64,000 nucleotides of DNA from Candidatus Nanopelagicales bacterium (lineage in GTDB: Bacteria > Actinomycetota > Actinomycetes > S36-B12): contig JAURFD010000004.1 of assembly GCA_030827125.1 (NCBI GenBank), positions 144,342 to 208,341 of the forward strand. Reading direction: 5' to 3'. Below are positions 1 to 9,228 of this stretch, piece by piece; the stretch's first letter is position 1; each line of letters begins with the position of its first letter. The notes beneath the pieces are model-generated. The model saw only the letters and a program-made list of their open reading frames with translations. It did no database searches and had not been told where the DNA came from. Both the position numbers and the translations under genes were made by a program.

Positions 1-262
1 CGCAGTCGGCTGGCACGTCGCGCAGGCCGGTGATCAGCGCGGCACACGGGCCGCCCCCGGCTGGCACCTCACGGGTCCAGATCACCGTGGCGTCCACCGC
101 GCGCTGAGGGCCTACGACGATGACGGGATCGGCGTACTCGGCGGCTCCAGTGCACACGATGTCCAGCAGTGTGCGACCACTGTCGTCACGCAGAGCAAGC
201 TTGTCAGCACCGAATCGTCGCGCCTGCCCACCGGCAATAACGATGGCCGCTAGTCGACCCAC
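1..262 (-). CDS. mobA: MobA-like molybdenum cofactor guanylyltransferase, 5' part only
   Basis: This is the N-terminal 87 codons of a nucleotidyltransferase whose remainder lies beyond the window edge. From the GTG start it reads VGRLAAIVIAGGQARRFGAD and then K, which is the MobA nucleotide-binding signature GGxxxRxGxDK, followed later by GGGPCAALITGL like the family's GPLAG segment. MobA enzymes attach GMP to molybdopterin in the cytoplasm. The GTG lies inside the last codons of the upstream hydratase gene (13-base overlap), so it appears translationally coupled to the fatty-acid-type operon. A DUF6457 partner and moeA lie 8-11 kb away. CofC/FbiD-type nucleotidyltransferases share the fold, so the substrate is inferred. 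Confidence 0.72.
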   Translation of the reverse strand, partial: MGRLAAIVIAGGQARRFGADKLALRDDSGRTLLDIVCTGAAEYADPVIVVGPQRAVDATVIWTREVPAGGGPCAALITGLRDVPADC

Positions 263-1023
263 GGAGGGTTCCGCTTCTCCAGGAAGGCGGACATGCCCTC
301 CCGAGCCTCATCCGAGGTGAACAGTCCCGCGGACACCTCCGCCGCCCACGCGAATCCCTCCTGGCGCGGCATCGCTGGAATTCGGCGCAGCAACTCTTTG
401 GTCATGCGGACCGCTTCGGGGCCTCCCCGCCGCAACTGATCCACGTAGCCCGCCACCGCGGCATCGAGGGCGTCGGGCTCCACGACACTCGTGACCAGTC
501 CCGCCTCGAGGACGCGCTCAGCCGTCACCCGCTCGCCGGTGAGGAGCAACTCCTGCGCATCTCGTCGATGCATGACCGCCAGACACGTGACCGAAATGAT
601 CGCGGGGGCGACGCCCACGCGGACCTCGCTGAAGGCGAATCGGGCATCGCTCGCCGCAATCGCGATGTCGCACGCGGCGACAAGTCCGTTGCCGCCTCCC
701 GCGACATGTCCTTGAACCCGACCAATGACGGGCTTCGGATGATCCAGCATGGCCTCGAGAACGCCGACGAGATTGCCGGTGCCGCCCGTGGCAAACCCAC
801 CCTCGGTGGCGTTGAGTGCGCCCGAGAGGTCCGCGCCCGAGCAGAAGGTGTTGCCGGACCCGGTCAGGACGACGACGCGGACTTGCGGATCGTCCGCGGT
901 GGCCGCGAGATGCTCGGCCAGCAGCGTCATGCCCTCGGGATCAAGGCGATTGCGCGCGTCGGGACGGTTGAGCGTGATGGTCGCCACGCCATCGGCAACA
1001 CTGAGCAGGACCGCGTCACTCAT
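250..1023 (-). CDS. Enoyl-CoA hydratase/isomerase family protein (methylglutaconyl-CoA hydratase type)
   Basis: A 257-residue crotonase-fold enzyme of normal family length. The oxyanion-hole segments CSGADL (about 61-66) and HVAGGGNGL (about 107-115) are present. The stretch FSEVRVGVAPAIIS (about 131-144) has the SEVxLGLxPAxIS pattern of LiuC/AtuE hydratases, which hydrate 3-methylglutaconyl-CoA or its isoprenoid homologue. The ATG overlaps the stop of the acyl-CoA dehydrogenase gene as ATGA; this start is preferred over a longer in-frame extension that would lie inside that gene. It is the sixth gene of the carboxylase operon. The hydratase role is family-based; the exact substrate is inferred from its neighbours. 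Confidence 0.88.
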   Translation of the reverse strand: MSDAVLLSVADGVATITLNRPDARNRLDPEGMTLLAEHLAATADDPQVRVVVLTGSGNTFCSGADLSGALNATEGGFATGGTGNLVGVLEAMLDHPKPVIGRVQGHVAGGGNGLVAACDIAIAASDARFAFSEVRVGVAPAIISVTCLAVMHRRDAQELLLTGERVTAERVLEAGLVTSVVEPDALDAAVAGYVDQLRRGGPEAVRMTKELLRRIPAMPRQEGFAWAAEVSAGLFTSDEAREGMSAFLEKRNPPWVD

Positions 1024-2177
1024 CGCTTGCCCATTCCTTCGAGCATGGTGATGATCCGCAGCATCACCTCGTCGGCGCCACCGCCAATCGACACGAGCCG
1101 GGCATCCCGGTAGTAGCGCGCCACCCACATCTCCTCGGCGTAGCCCATACCGCCGTGGAACTGCACGCACGCGTCGGCGACCTGGCGGACGAGCCGACCG
1201 GTCTTCAGTTTGGCGACGGTGGCTTCGCGAGACACATCGTGACCTGCGAGATAGCGATCCGCTGCGTGCTGGAGGAATCCATCGACGACGTCGACCTCGG
1301 CATACAGCTCTGCCAGCTCGTACTGCAGGTACTGCTGGGCGAGTAGCGGCTTGCCGAAGGCCTCACGCTCGCGCAGATAGTCCTTCGTCCGGTCCAGGGC
1401 GCGGCGGGCACCGGCGAGCGCGATGTAGGCGCCCACCAATCGCTCGTCCTGGAACTGCGACATCTGCTGCTGGAACCCCTGCCCGGGCTCCCCAATCGTG
1501 TTGCTCACCGGGACCCGCACACCATCGAGCACCAATTCAGCGGTGTCACTGGCCTTGTTGCCCATCTTCTTGATGGCGCGTCCGACGCTGAAACCCGGTG
1601 AATTCGTCGGAACGATGATGAGGCTCATGCCGTGGTAATCGCCCGGCCGCGAGTCGTCATCGGTGCGGGCGAGGAGGCACAGCCAATCGGCCTGCGTTCC
1701 GTTGGTGATCCACATCTTGCGACCGGTGATGACCCAGTCGTCCCCGTCACGCACGGCGCGGGTCCGGATACCGGCGACATCGGAGCCAGCATCGGGTTCG
1801 CTCACGGCAATGGAGCACACGAGTTCACCACTTAGGGTCGGCTCCAGCCACGTTCGCTTCAGTTCATCGGATCCGTAGCGAGCCAGCGATGGGGTTGCCA
1901 TCGAGGTGATGACCGCAATCGCCATGGGCACGGCCGCAAGGTCACAGCGACCCAATTCCTGCGCGAAGACATAGCTGAAGGAGTGGTCGGCACCGGATCC
2001 GCCGAACTCCGGGTCGTACTCCAGGCCGAGGGCTCCGATCGCACCCAGTTTGGGCATGAGGTCATGCGCGGGGAAGATGCCGGCTTCCTCCCAGGCGTCG
2101 GCGTTTGGGTTGATCTCTTCTTCGACCACCCGACGCACTGATTGGCGGAATTGTTCGTGTTCCGTGGTGAACTCCAT
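1020..2177 (-). CDS. Acyl-CoA dehydrogenase, isovaleryl-CoA dehydrogenase-like
   Basis: A 385-residue flavin-dependent acyl-CoA dehydrogenase. SEPDAGSD (about 126-133) and the FAD segment WITNG (about 156-160) are typical. The usual catalytic Glu of the C-terminal YEGT loop is missing (the loop reads SIGGGADEVM). A Glu instead sits in FQDERLVGA (about Glu245), the position used by isovaleryl-CoA and long-chain dehydrogenases. With the carboxylase and hydratase beside it, oxidation of isovaleryl-CoA (LiuA role) or citronellyl-CoA (AtuD role) is likely. The start codon overlaps the TetR stop by one base (TGATG). Electrons would go to ETF, which is not encoded here. Confidence 0.9.
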   Translation of the reverse strand: MEFTTEHEQFRQSVRRVVEEEINPNADAWEEAGIFPAHDLMPKLGAIGALGLEYDPEFGGSGADHSFSYVFAQELGRCDLAAVPMAIAVITSMATPSLARYGSDELKRTWLEPTLSGELVCSIAVSEPDAGSDVAGIRTRAVRDGDDWVITGRKMWITNGTQADWLCLLARTDDDSRPGDYHGMSLIIVPTNSPGFSVGRAIKKMGNKASDTAELVLDGVRVPVSNTIGEPGQGFQQQMSQFQDERLVGAYIALAGARRALDRTKDYLREREAFGKPLLAQQYLQYELAELYAEVDVVDGFLQHAADRYLAGHDVSREATVAKLKTGRLVRQVADACVQFHGGMGYAEEMWVARYYRDARLVSIGGGADEVMLRIITMLEGMGKR

Positions 2178-2782
2178 CAGATTCCCTTCGGTGTCGATCC
2201 CAGATCTAGTGCCCCGGCCCAGATGCGGGTGAGGGTGGCGGCCGCTTGCTCCTCATCGACGTCGTCGCGCATCCAGTGGCGCGCGAATCCCTCCACCATG
2301 ACGCACAGCGCCGCGGCGGCAACCTGGGGATCGAGGTCCCGTGATGCTTCTCCGGCTCGCTGCAGGTGCGAAATCGCCGCGGCTACACGCTGGACGTGAG
2401 CCTGACGAAGTCCCGCGAGCACATCGCGGAAGGAGTCGTCGATGGCGGCCGCCTGCTCGATGACAGAAAGCAATTTCGAATGGGCGACATAGGTGTCGAG
2501 ATAACTCCGATTGGCGACGTCAATGCGCCTGACCGGGTCCGTGCCCTCAGGAACCCGCAGAGTCTCGGAAATGTCGGAGACGAGGGATTCCACGACCGCG
2601 GCAAGCACCGACTCCTTCGTGGCAAACCACGTGTAGACGGTGCCGTGGCTCACCCCGGCGGCCGCGGCGATGTCACTCATGCGGGTGGCGGCATATCCCC
2701 GCTCCTCAAAGACCTCGCGGGCGGCCGCGAGGAGGGCGTCGCGGGTACGTCGCCCTCGATCGGTCAGTGGAACGGCGCTCAT
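2177..2782 (-). CDS. TetR family transcriptional regulator
   Basis: A 201-residue TetR-type repressor. The N-terminal helix-turn-helix is clear: the domain runs about 10-60 and contains TRMSDIAAAAGVSHGTVYTW with the conserved YxxF-like tail WFATKESVL. The C-terminal ligand domain is not assignable. The gene lies inside the catabolic operon, overlapping the AtuA-like gene upstream and the dehydrogenase downstream. It probably autoregulates the operon through the two palindromes at 8253-8285, with a pathway acyl-CoA as the probable inducer (inference from LiuR-like systems). Confidence 0.9.
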   Translation of the reverse strand: MSAVPLTDRGRRTRDALLAAAREVFEERGYAATRMSDIAAAAGVSHGTVYTWFATKESVLAAVVESLVSDISETLRVPEGTDPVRRIDVANRSYLDTYVAHSKLLSVIEQAAAIDDSFRDVLAGLRQAHVQRVAAAISHLQRAGEASRDLDPQVAAAALCVMVEGFARHWMRDDVDEEQAAATLTRIWAGALDLGSTPKGI

Positions 2783-4653
2783 GCCAACGACATCCCCGGC
2801 GGGGGGAGGAGTTCGGCGGGGATCGGCGCGAGGCGAGCCCGCAGATGCTCACCGAGACCCTTCGCCTGCGGGTCCACACGGGCCGTCTCCGCGACACCGC
2901 GCCCGAGGAGTCCGTGGATGATCACGTTGAGGGCATGCAGGTTCGGCAGTTGATGCACTTCGACGTCGAGAAGGGCCGCCTCGGGCAGGATCGCGCGGAC
3001 CCGGTCCGGCGTCATGTAGTCAGCGAGCCACCGGTAGGCCACGTCGCGCTGGGGTACCGATGCGGGGATCCACAATCCGACGTTGCCGTTGCCACCCTTG
3101 TCCCCGCTGCGCGCACCGACCAGCCGCCCCAGCGGCACGTGCTCGTTGAGTGGCGCGTTGTTGACGGTTTCGGGCCCGTTTTCCGTCAACAACTCGCCAC
3201 TCAACGGAAGGGTGAGGGGGGACTCAGCCGGCAGATGGGCGGGGACCGGGACGGAGATCCCGTCGACCGTCACGGTGGGCCGCGCCGACCCACGCTCGAC
3301 CGTGGTCGGCCAATAGACACCGTACGGCGTACCCGCGCCGGGTGGAGCGGTCGGGAACATCCCCGGATAACTCGACAGCGTGGACTCGATCACCGACGTC
3401 GTGAACGGCTTCGCGACCGCTTCGGCCGAGTCGTCACGCACGGTGAGTCGTAGGTGCGACTGCGCCTGCCAGGGCATCGCCGGGTCCGCCTGCGCCGTCG
3501 GCACCCAGGACACCTCGAGTTCGCGCACGGGGAGGCCAGAACGCGCGGCGCGCGCGGCCGCACTCATCCCCGGTTCCGTCGCCTCGGCCAGGGTCAGCCC
3601 GGTCATCGATCGAAGAGCCAGATTCGCCTTGGCCTCCGCGTCCAGACCGGTGACCACCAAGGTCATCGAATTGCGGAAACCACCGAGGTAGTTGGCCGCC
3701 ACCTTGAGTCGCTCGGGCGGTGACTCACCACGCACCTCACTGATGCGGACCCGGTCCGGACCCTCCTGGGTGAGCCGAATGGTGTCGAACCGGGCGGTGG
3801 CATCGGGATTGGGATACGACAGCCCCTGGATCTCGTAGAGGAGTTGCGCGGTCACCGTTCCGACCGTCACCGCTCCGCCGGTGTCCGGGTGCTTGGTGAT
3901 GACCGATGAGCCGTCGTCGGCGACCTCGGCGATGGGGAAGCCCGGATATTCCAGACCGGGGATCTCGGTGAAGAACGCGTAGTTGCCTCCCGTCACCTGG
4001 GCACCGCACTCGATCGCGTGGCCGGCCACCACGGCACCGGCAAAGCGATCGAGGGCCGCCGGATCGGCATTGGCGGCGTCGGCGTACGACCAGCCATGCC
4101 ACCACGCCGCCGGACCGACGACGAGGGCCGCGTCGGTGACGCGACCAGTAATCACGACGTCGGCGCCGGCCGCGAGTGCCGCCGTGATCGGCTCACCGCC
4201 GAGATAGGCGTTGGCGGTGAGGAAGGTAATCCCGTCAGGTGTCTCCCTGGTGTCAAGATTGCGCCACTCCTCGTCGAGTTCGGCGAACGCCGGCATGAGG
4301 TCGTCACCGGTCACCACGCCGATGCTCACGGCACCTAGGCCAAGTCGGTCGACGATCTCGCTGAGTGCGTCCGCACACCCCTGCGGATCGAGCCCGCCCG
4401 CGTTGCTCACAACCCGGATGCCTCGGTCCCGGCAGGTTCCAAGAACCTGCTCCATCTGGGTGAGGAACGTCCTCGCGTAGCCCGAGCCGGCACCGTGCTT
4501 CAGTCGCTGCCGAGCCAGGATCAGCATGGTCAATTCGGCAAGCCAATCGCCGGTCAGGACATCAAGGGGGCCACCGTCCACCATCTCCCGAGCCGCCGCG
4601 ATGCGGTCGCCGAAGAACCCACTGGTATTGCCGATGATGAGGGGACGATTCAC
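2779..4653 (-). CDS. AtuA-like protein (DUF1446 / acyclic terpene utilisation family)
   Basis: A 624-residue protein matching the AtuA architecture: a long N-terminal DUF1446 domain (starts RPLIIGNTSGFFGDR; TGRVTDAALVVGPAAWWHGW at about 170-189) and a smaller C-terminal ferredoxin-like domain (about 510-610, with GARSGDKGGNGNVGLW). AtuA is required for citronellol/geraniol utilisation in Pseudomonas, but its reaction is unknown. In actinobacteria such genes often sit with acyl-CoA carboxylases, as here. The GTG start is five bases after the carboxylase stop, with a GGAGCAGGAG ribosome-binding segment inside the end of that gene. The operon role is inferred from synteny only. Confidence 0.82.
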   Translation of the reverse strand: MNRPLIIGNTSGFFGDRIAAAREMVDGGPLDVLTGDWLAELTMLILARQRLKHGAGSGYARTFLTQMEQVLGTCRDRGIRVVSNAGGLDPQGCADALSEIVDRLGLGAVSIGVVTGDDLMPAFAELDEEWRNLDTRETPDGITFLTANAYLGGEPITAALAAGADVVITGRVTDAALVVGPAAWWHGWSYADAANADPAALDRFAGAVVAGHAIECGAQVTGGNYAFFTEIPGLEYPGFPIAEVADDGSSVITKHPDTGGAVTVGTVTAQLLYEIQGLSYPNPDATARFDTIRLTQEGPDRVRISEVRGESPPERLKVAANYLGGFRNSMTLVVTGLDAEAKANLALRSMTGLTLAEATEPGMSAAARAARSGLPVRELEVSWVPTAQADPAMPWQAQSHLRLTVRDDSAEAVAKPFTTSVIESTLSSYPGMFPTAPPGAGTPYGVYWPTTVERGSARPTVTVDGISVPVPAHLPAESPLTLPLSGELLTENGPETVNNAPLNEHVPLGRLVGARSGDKGGNGNVGLWIPASVPQRDVAYRWLADYMTPDRVRAILPEAALLDVEVHQLPNLHALNVIIHGLLGRGVAETARVDPQAKGLGEHLRARLAPIPAELLPPPGMSLA

Positions 4654-4658
4654 GATCT

Positions 4659-6647
4659 CTACTCCTGCTCCTCGGCGGGACGGACACTGACAACGACGGC
4701 GTGCGCATCAACCGCCTGACCGGGCTCAACGAAGACGTCGCCGACCACCCCCGCGATATCAGCCACCACGCGGTGCTCCATCTTCATCGCCTCGAGCACG
4801 ACGAGGGTCTGACCCGGAGCGACGCGGTCTCCCACCGAGACCTCAACCGAGATGATGGTCCCCGGCATTGGCGTTATCGCACCACCGGCCGCCGAACCGA
4901 CGTCCTCCGTGCCGAAGCGCGGACGGATGCGCCATTGCGTTGACCACAGGCCATCGTCGACGCAGACCAGATCGTCGTACGTCGACACCTGACAGGTACT
5001 CGCCAGCCCCTCGCGCAGGAGGAGATGGCCGTCCTGGACGAAGACTCCGGCAGCGCGCCCCGGTTCGGCATACAGATCTGCTTCCGAATCCAGCACGTTG
5101 AGCTCGAGCCCATCACGGGTGAACCACGCTGCGGCGGCGACCACCTCACCGCCGAGCCGTTCGAGCACGGTGATCTCGGGAACCGCAGGGACATTGCGCC
5201 ACCCTCGGGGGACGCCATCGTCGGGCCCTTGTCCGCTGAGCGCGATCGCCGCCAGGTGCCGGTCGAGGATCTCCTCCGGGAGGCGCGGGGTGAGGACGTC
5301 GGGCTCCTGTTCGAGGAATGCCGTGGTCGTGTCCCCCGAGTGGAATCGCGGGGATTCCAGTACGGCGACGAGCGAATCCCGATTGGTGACGAGACCGTGC
5401 ACACGCGCCCGTCGCAGGCTGCGCGCCAGGATGGCGGCGCACGTCGCGCGGTCGGGCGCGTGGGTGATGACCTTCGCCAGCATCGGGTCGTAGTGGGTCC
5501 CGATCACTGAACCGGACTCCACCCCTGAGTCGACGCGCACGTCGTCCGGGAACTCAAAGGCCTGCAGTGTGCCGACGCTGGGCAGATAACCGTGCGCCGG
5601 ATCCTCGGCATACAGGCGCACCTCGATGGCATGGCCCGCGACATTAATCTCACTTTGCTCACGCGGGAGTTCTTCACCGCGTGCAATGCGGATCTGCCAT
5701 TCGACGAGGTCAAGCCCCGTGACGAGTTCGGTGACCGGGTGTTCTACCTGAAGGCGCGTGTTCATCTCGAGGAAGGCGAAGCGCTGCTCGCCGCCCTCGG
5801 TCCACACGATGAACTCCACGGTGCCGGCGCCGACATAACCCATCCGCTCCGCCAGCGCCACCGCCGCGGCCCGCATGTGCGCGGCGAGATCGCGATCAAT
5901 CCCGGGTGATGGCGACTCCTCCACGATCTTTTGGTGTCGACGTTGAATGGAGCATTCCCGCTCACCGAGGTGGACGACACTGCCGTGGCGATCGCCAAAG
6001 ACCTGCACTTCGACGTGACGCGACCGGGGCAGATAGCGCTCAAGGAAGACGGTCGGGTCGCCGAAGGAGGAGAGTGCCTCGCGTCGCGCCGACTCGATGG
6101 CCTCGGCGAAGTCGGCCGGATCGCTCACGATGCGCATGCCCTTGCCGCCGCCACCCGCGGACGCCTTGACCATAAGGGGGAAACCCACCGCCTCGGCGAT
6201 CTGCTGCGCGTCCGCGTCCGCGATGTCCTCGGCCAACTCAGCGCCGGGGACCAGGGGCAGACCCGCGTCTGCGGCGATGCGCTTCGCCTCCACCTTCAGA
6301 GCCATCGCCCGAATCGACTCCGGGGTGGGACCAATCCAGGTCAGGCCCGCCGCGGTCACCGCTTCGGCAAATCCCGGATTCTCCGACAGGAAGCCGTATC
6401 CGGGATGGATAGCGTCGGCCCCGCTGCGACGCGCCGCATCAAGGATTTGTACGACGTCGAGATACGTCTCCGCGCTCGTGGATCCGCGGAGGGCCACCGC
6501 CACATCAGCGTCGTGGACGAAGGGAGCGTCAGCATCGGGCTCGGAGTAGACCGCCACGGTCTGAAGTCCCATCGCTCGTGCGGTGCGGAAGACCCGACGG
6601 GCGATCTCGCCTCGGTTTGCGACCAGGATTCTGCGCATCACCATCAC
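4659..6647 (-). CDS. Acyl-CoA carboxylase biotin-carrying (alpha) subunit
   Basis: A 662-residue biotin carboxylase/biotin carboxyl carrier fusion. The N-terminal [20 protein letters not shown] starts the carboxylase domain. The ATP-grasp loop [12 protein letters not shown] (about 165-176) and the catalytic [10 protein letters not shown] (about 290-300) follow. The C-terminal biotinyl domain carries EAMKMEH, with Lys622 the biotin site. The length and order match methylcrotonyl-CoA, geranyl-CoA or propionyl-CoA carboxylase alpha subunits. The GTG start overlaps the carboxyltransferase stop (GTGA); ATG codons at 6644 and 6638 are alternatives. It works with the downstream-numbered beta subunit in the cytoplasm. 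Confidence 0.93.
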   Translation of the reverse strand: MMVMRRILVANRGEIARRVFRTARAMGLQTVAVYSEPDADAPFVHDADVAVALRGSTSAETYLDVVQILDAARRSGADAIHPGYGFLSENPGFAEAVTAAGLTWIGPTPESIRAMALKVEAKRIAADAGLPLVPGAELAEDIADADAQQIAEAVGFPLMVKASAGGGGKGMRIVSDPADFAEAIESARREALSSFGDPTVFLERYLPRSRHVEVQVFGDRHGSVVHLGERECSIQRRHQKIVEESPSPGIDRDLAAHMRAAAVALAERMGYVGAGTVEFIVWTEGGEQRFAFLEMNTRLQVEHPVTELVTGLDLVEWQIRIARGEELPREQSEINVAGHAIEVRLYAEDPAHGYLPSVGTLQAFEFPDDVRVDSGVESGSVIGTHYDPMLAKVITHAPDRATCAAILARSLRRARVHGLVTNRDSLVAVLESPRFHSGDTTTAFLEQEPDVLTPRLPEEILDRHLAAIALSGQGPDDGVPRGWRNVPAVPEITVLERLGGEVVAAAAWFTRDGLELNVLDSEADLYAEPGRAAGVFVQDGHLLLREGLASTCQVSTYDDLVCVDDGLWSTQWRIRPRFGTEDVGSAAGGAITPMPGTIISVEVSVGDRVAPGQTLVVLEAMKMEHRVVADIAGVVGDVFVEPGQAVDAHAVVVSVRPAEEQE

Positions 6648-8248
6648 ATCCGGAAAACGCCGTACGTGTCGGTCCCCGCAACCGGAGCCGAGTGGGTGGC
6701 CGACAGGGCAAGAGTGAGCACGGTGCGGGTGTCACGTGGATCGATGACGCCGTCGTCCCAGAGCCGGCCGGTGGCGAAGAGCGCGGTCGATTGGCTTTCG
6801 ACCTGCTGCTCGAACGCATCGCGCAAGGGGGCGAACGCCGCCTCATCGAATGCTTCGCCCGCCTTCTGCCGAGCGACGATGGTGAGGACACCAGCGAGTT
6901 GCTTCGGCCCCATGACGGCAATGCGGTGATTGGGCCAGGAGAAGACAAAGCGCGGGTCATAAGCGCGACCAGACATGCCGTAGTTGCCCGCGCCGTAGGA
7001 CGCACCCATCATCAGCGTGAGGTGCGGCACCGTGGAATTCGAGACCGCATTGATGAGTTTGGCGCCGTCCTTGATGATGCCGCCTTGCTCATAGCGCGTC
7101 CCCACCATGAACCCGGTGATGTTCTGTGCGAAGAGGATCGGCACATTCATGCGATTGCACAGCTGGATGAACTGCGCACCTTTGTGGCTCTCCTCGCTGA
7201 AGAGGATTCCGTTGTTCGCGAGCACGCCGACTGCGTAGCCCCCGACATGCCCCCATCCGGTGACGAGCGTCGAGCCGTAGAGCGGTTTGAACTCCTCGAA
7301 TTCGCTGCCGTCGAGGACGCGAGCAAGCACGTCACGTGCTTCGAAGGGAGTGCGGACGTCGGCGCTCGGGATGCCGAGGAGCTCCTCGGGGTCGTACAGC
7401 GGCTCGACCGGCGCGCGGTCCGGACCCGGACCGGCCTTGCGCCAGCGCAGGTGCTCGACGATCTCTCGGCCGATGCGCAGGGCATCTGGCTCGTCGACGG
7501 CGAGGTAGTCAGCCAATCCCGACGTGCGGGCGTGCATCTCGGCCCCACCGAGTTCCTCTTCATCGGCATCCTCATCGATGGCCATCTTCACCAGGGGCGG
7601 CCCACCGAGGTAGACACGCGCCGCCTCCTTCTGCAGGACGACGTAGTCACTCATGCCCGGGACGTAGGCGCCGCCCGCGGTACTCGAGCCGAAGACGAGG
7701 GTGATGGTGGGGATGCCCGCCGCGGAGAGTTGGGTGAGGTTCTTGAAGCTCGCACCGCCGGGGACGAAGATGTCCGCCTGCTTCGGCAGGTCAGCCCCGC
7801 CGGACTCGGTGAGATTGACCAGCGGAAGTCGGTTTGCCCGCGCCACCTCCATGGCACGCAATCCCTTGGCCACCGACGTCGGACCCTGCGAGCCGCCCTT
7901 CACGGTGGGATCGTTCGCCACGACGACCACCTCGGTGCCGTGCACGCGACCGATCCCGGTCACCAGTCCGCCCCCGAGCGGATCATCGGTGCCCCAGCCC
8001 GCAAGGGGACTGAGTTCGAGGAAGGCGGAGCCGGGATCGAGCAAGAGGTTCACTCGCTCGCGAGGGAGCAGCTTGCCGCGACCACGATGGCGCGCCACTG
8101 AGCGGGCGTTCTTCTCGCTATCAGTGCTTCCACCGCCACCGATGACGCGGGCGAGAAGATCGTCAATCTCGGCAAGCGCAGCGCGCATCGCCTCAGCATT
8201 GGCCGCGGCAACGGCCGGATCAGTGCGCGAGCGCAGGACAGGCGCCAT
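6644..8248 (-). CDS. Acyl-CoA carboxylase carboxyltransferase (beta) subunit
   Basis: A 534-residue carboxyltransferase with both crotonase-like halves. Conserved segments include [19 protein letters not shown] near 55-75, TESGGADLP (about 153-161), [14 protein letters not shown] (about 193-206) and the C-terminal [20 protein letters not shown] (about 415-434), the last being typical of methylcrotonyl/geranyl-CoA carboxylases. It transfers carboxyl from biotin on the alpha subunit to the acyl-CoA. It is the first gene of the operon. The ATG lies 7 bases from a TAGCGT -10 hexamer with no ribosome-binding site, so the mRNA is probably leaderless. Methylcrotonyl-CoA is the best-guess substrate. 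Confidence 0.92.
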   Translation of the reverse strand: MAPVLRSRTDPAVAAANAEAMRAALAEIDDLLARVIGGGGSTDSEKNARSVARHRGRGKLLPRERVNLLLDPGSAFLELSPLAGWGTDDPLGGGLVTGIGRVHGTEVVVVANDPTVKGGSQGPTSVAKGLRAMEVARANRLPLVNLTESGGADLPKQADIFVPGGASFKNLTQLSAAGIPTITLVFGSSTAGGAYVPGMSDYVVLQKEAARVYLGGPPLVKMAIDEDADEEELGGAEMHARTSGLADYLAVDEPDALRIGREIVEHLRWRKAGPGPDRAPVEPLYDPEELLGIPSADVRTPFEARDVLARVLDGSEFEEFKPLYGSTLVTGWGHVGGYAVGVLANNGILFSEESHKGAQFIQLCNRMNVPILFAQNITGFMVGTRYEQGGIIKDGAKLINAVSNSTVPHLTLMMGASYGAGNYGMSGRAYDPRFVFSWPNHRIAVMGPKQLAGVLTIVARQKAGEAFDEAAFAPLRDAFEQQVESQSTALFATGRLWDDGVIDPRDTRTVLTLALSATHSAPVAGTDTYGVFRM

Positions 8249-8285
8249 GGACTTGACGCTAGTGTCAACTTGACGCTCCCGTCAA
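8249..8285 (-). promoter_or_regulatory. Leaderless promoter with two tandem palindromic operators
   Basis: Two 16-bp palindromes with arms TTGAC...GTCAA lie at 8253-8268 (one mismatched pair) and 8270-8285 (mismatches only in the core), centres 17 bp apart. On the minus strand TTGACG (8280-8285) and TAGCGT (8256-8261), 18 bp apart, form a promoter 7 bases before the ATG at 8248. Both palindromes overlap the promoter, as expected for repression by the operon's TetR protein. The link to that TetR is inferred. Confidence 0.72.
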
Positions 8286-8324
8286 GTCCCCGCGTGAGAG
8301 GACCCAGCGCGGGAGGATGGCAGC

Positions 8325-8597
8325 ATGAGCCACGACCAACTCAGCCAATGGACCACGGCCGCTCGGCGCGCTCTGGCCACCGACCTCGGCGTGGACGTCC
8401 CCGATGTCGACGTCCAGACCCTGCTCGACGTCGCCCGTGACGCCGCTCATGCGGTCGATCGGCCCGCGGCGCCGATCACGACCTTCCTGCTGGGCTACGC
8501 CGCGGCACTCTCCGAGGACGCCGACGCTGTCGCTCGAGCGGCAGCCACCCTTCAGCGCCTCAGCGGTGAGTGGGACCTCGGCCTGCACCGGGAGTAG
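8325..8597 (+). CDS. DUF6457 domain protein (molybdopterin-guanine dinucleotide biosynthesis partner)
   Basis: A 90-residue acidic protein. The stretch LLDVARDAAHAVDRPAAPIT, then TFLLGYAAAL, is the signature of DUF6457, a small domain found beside or fused to MobA in actinobacteria. Its biochemical role is unknown; a MobA-associated function is inferred, and a MobA-like gene lies at the left edge of the window. A GGGAGGA ribosome-binding site lies 7 bases before the ATG, unlike many neighbours that look leaderless. Its last 38 bases overlap the tail of the convergent histidine kinase remnant. Confidence 0.75.
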   Translation: MSHDQLSQWTTAARRALATDLGVDVPDVDVQTLLDVARDAAHAVDRPAAPITTFLLGYAAALSEDADAVARAAATLQRLSGEWDLGLHRE

Positions 8598-9228
8598 TCA
8601 CCGGCCACCTCGTGCAGATGCGCAACCCACCGCTGCTCACCGGTTCAGCCCACGCATCACCGCCGGCGGCGAGCGCTGACTCCCGCACCAGCGCTAGGCC
8701 CAGGCCGCTTCCGCCGGGCACCGCTCCATCCGCGCGGACGAATCGCTCGAATACGCGCCCGCGGTCTTCCGCACTCAAGCCTGGACCATCATCTTCTACG
8801 TCGAGGCGTACGTCGTCGCGCTGACGCCAGGCCCGGACCGTGATTGAGGTCCCGGCGTAGGACAGGGCGTTGCCGATCAACTCATCGATCACGCGATCCA
8901 CGGCGCCACGGGCGGCCAACACATGCAGATCTCCCTCCGCCACAACCTCGGCGATCGCGAGTCCGCGTGCCCGCACAGTTGGCTCAGCAGTCCGCACTCG
9001 ATCAGCGACCACGGCACGGATATCGGTGTCCTCCACCGACTGTCCCGCGTCACTGCGCGCGAGGGCAAGGATCTGATCTATGCGACGGTTCAGGCGATCG
9101 ACCTCACCGATCGCGGCGGCGGCGTCTCGCTGCACTGCTGGCTCGTCTGACACCTCCTCGATGGCTTCAAGTCGCAACCGGATGCCGGTGAGCGGCGTGC
9201 GCAGATGGTGCGAGGCATCCGCGGCCAC
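8560..9228 (-). pseudogene. Histidine kinase catalytic core lacking its sensor half
   Basis: The reading frame holds a complete kinase core: H-box DASHHLRTPLTG directly at the first usable start (GTG), N-box DELIGNALSYA, G1 DDGPGL and G2 GGSGLGLALV. Kinase-like sequence (ILRRQQ) continues about six codons upstream to near 9246. Above that the frame looks non-coding and ends at a TGA at 9424-9426 with no ATG or GTG. The usual transmembrane, periplasmic and HAMP segments and a partner response regulator are absent. Upstream sequence instead belongs to a secreted protein read in another frame. A deletion fusing two genes is the simplest reading; a soluble expressed kinase core cannot be excluded. 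Confidence 0.7.

Noticed and set aside
6578..8101. 507-codon plus-strand frame antisense to the carboxyltransferase gene
   Set aside because: Arg/Asp-rich composition typical of shadow frames in high-G+C DNA; the opposite strand encodes a clear carboxylase subunit.
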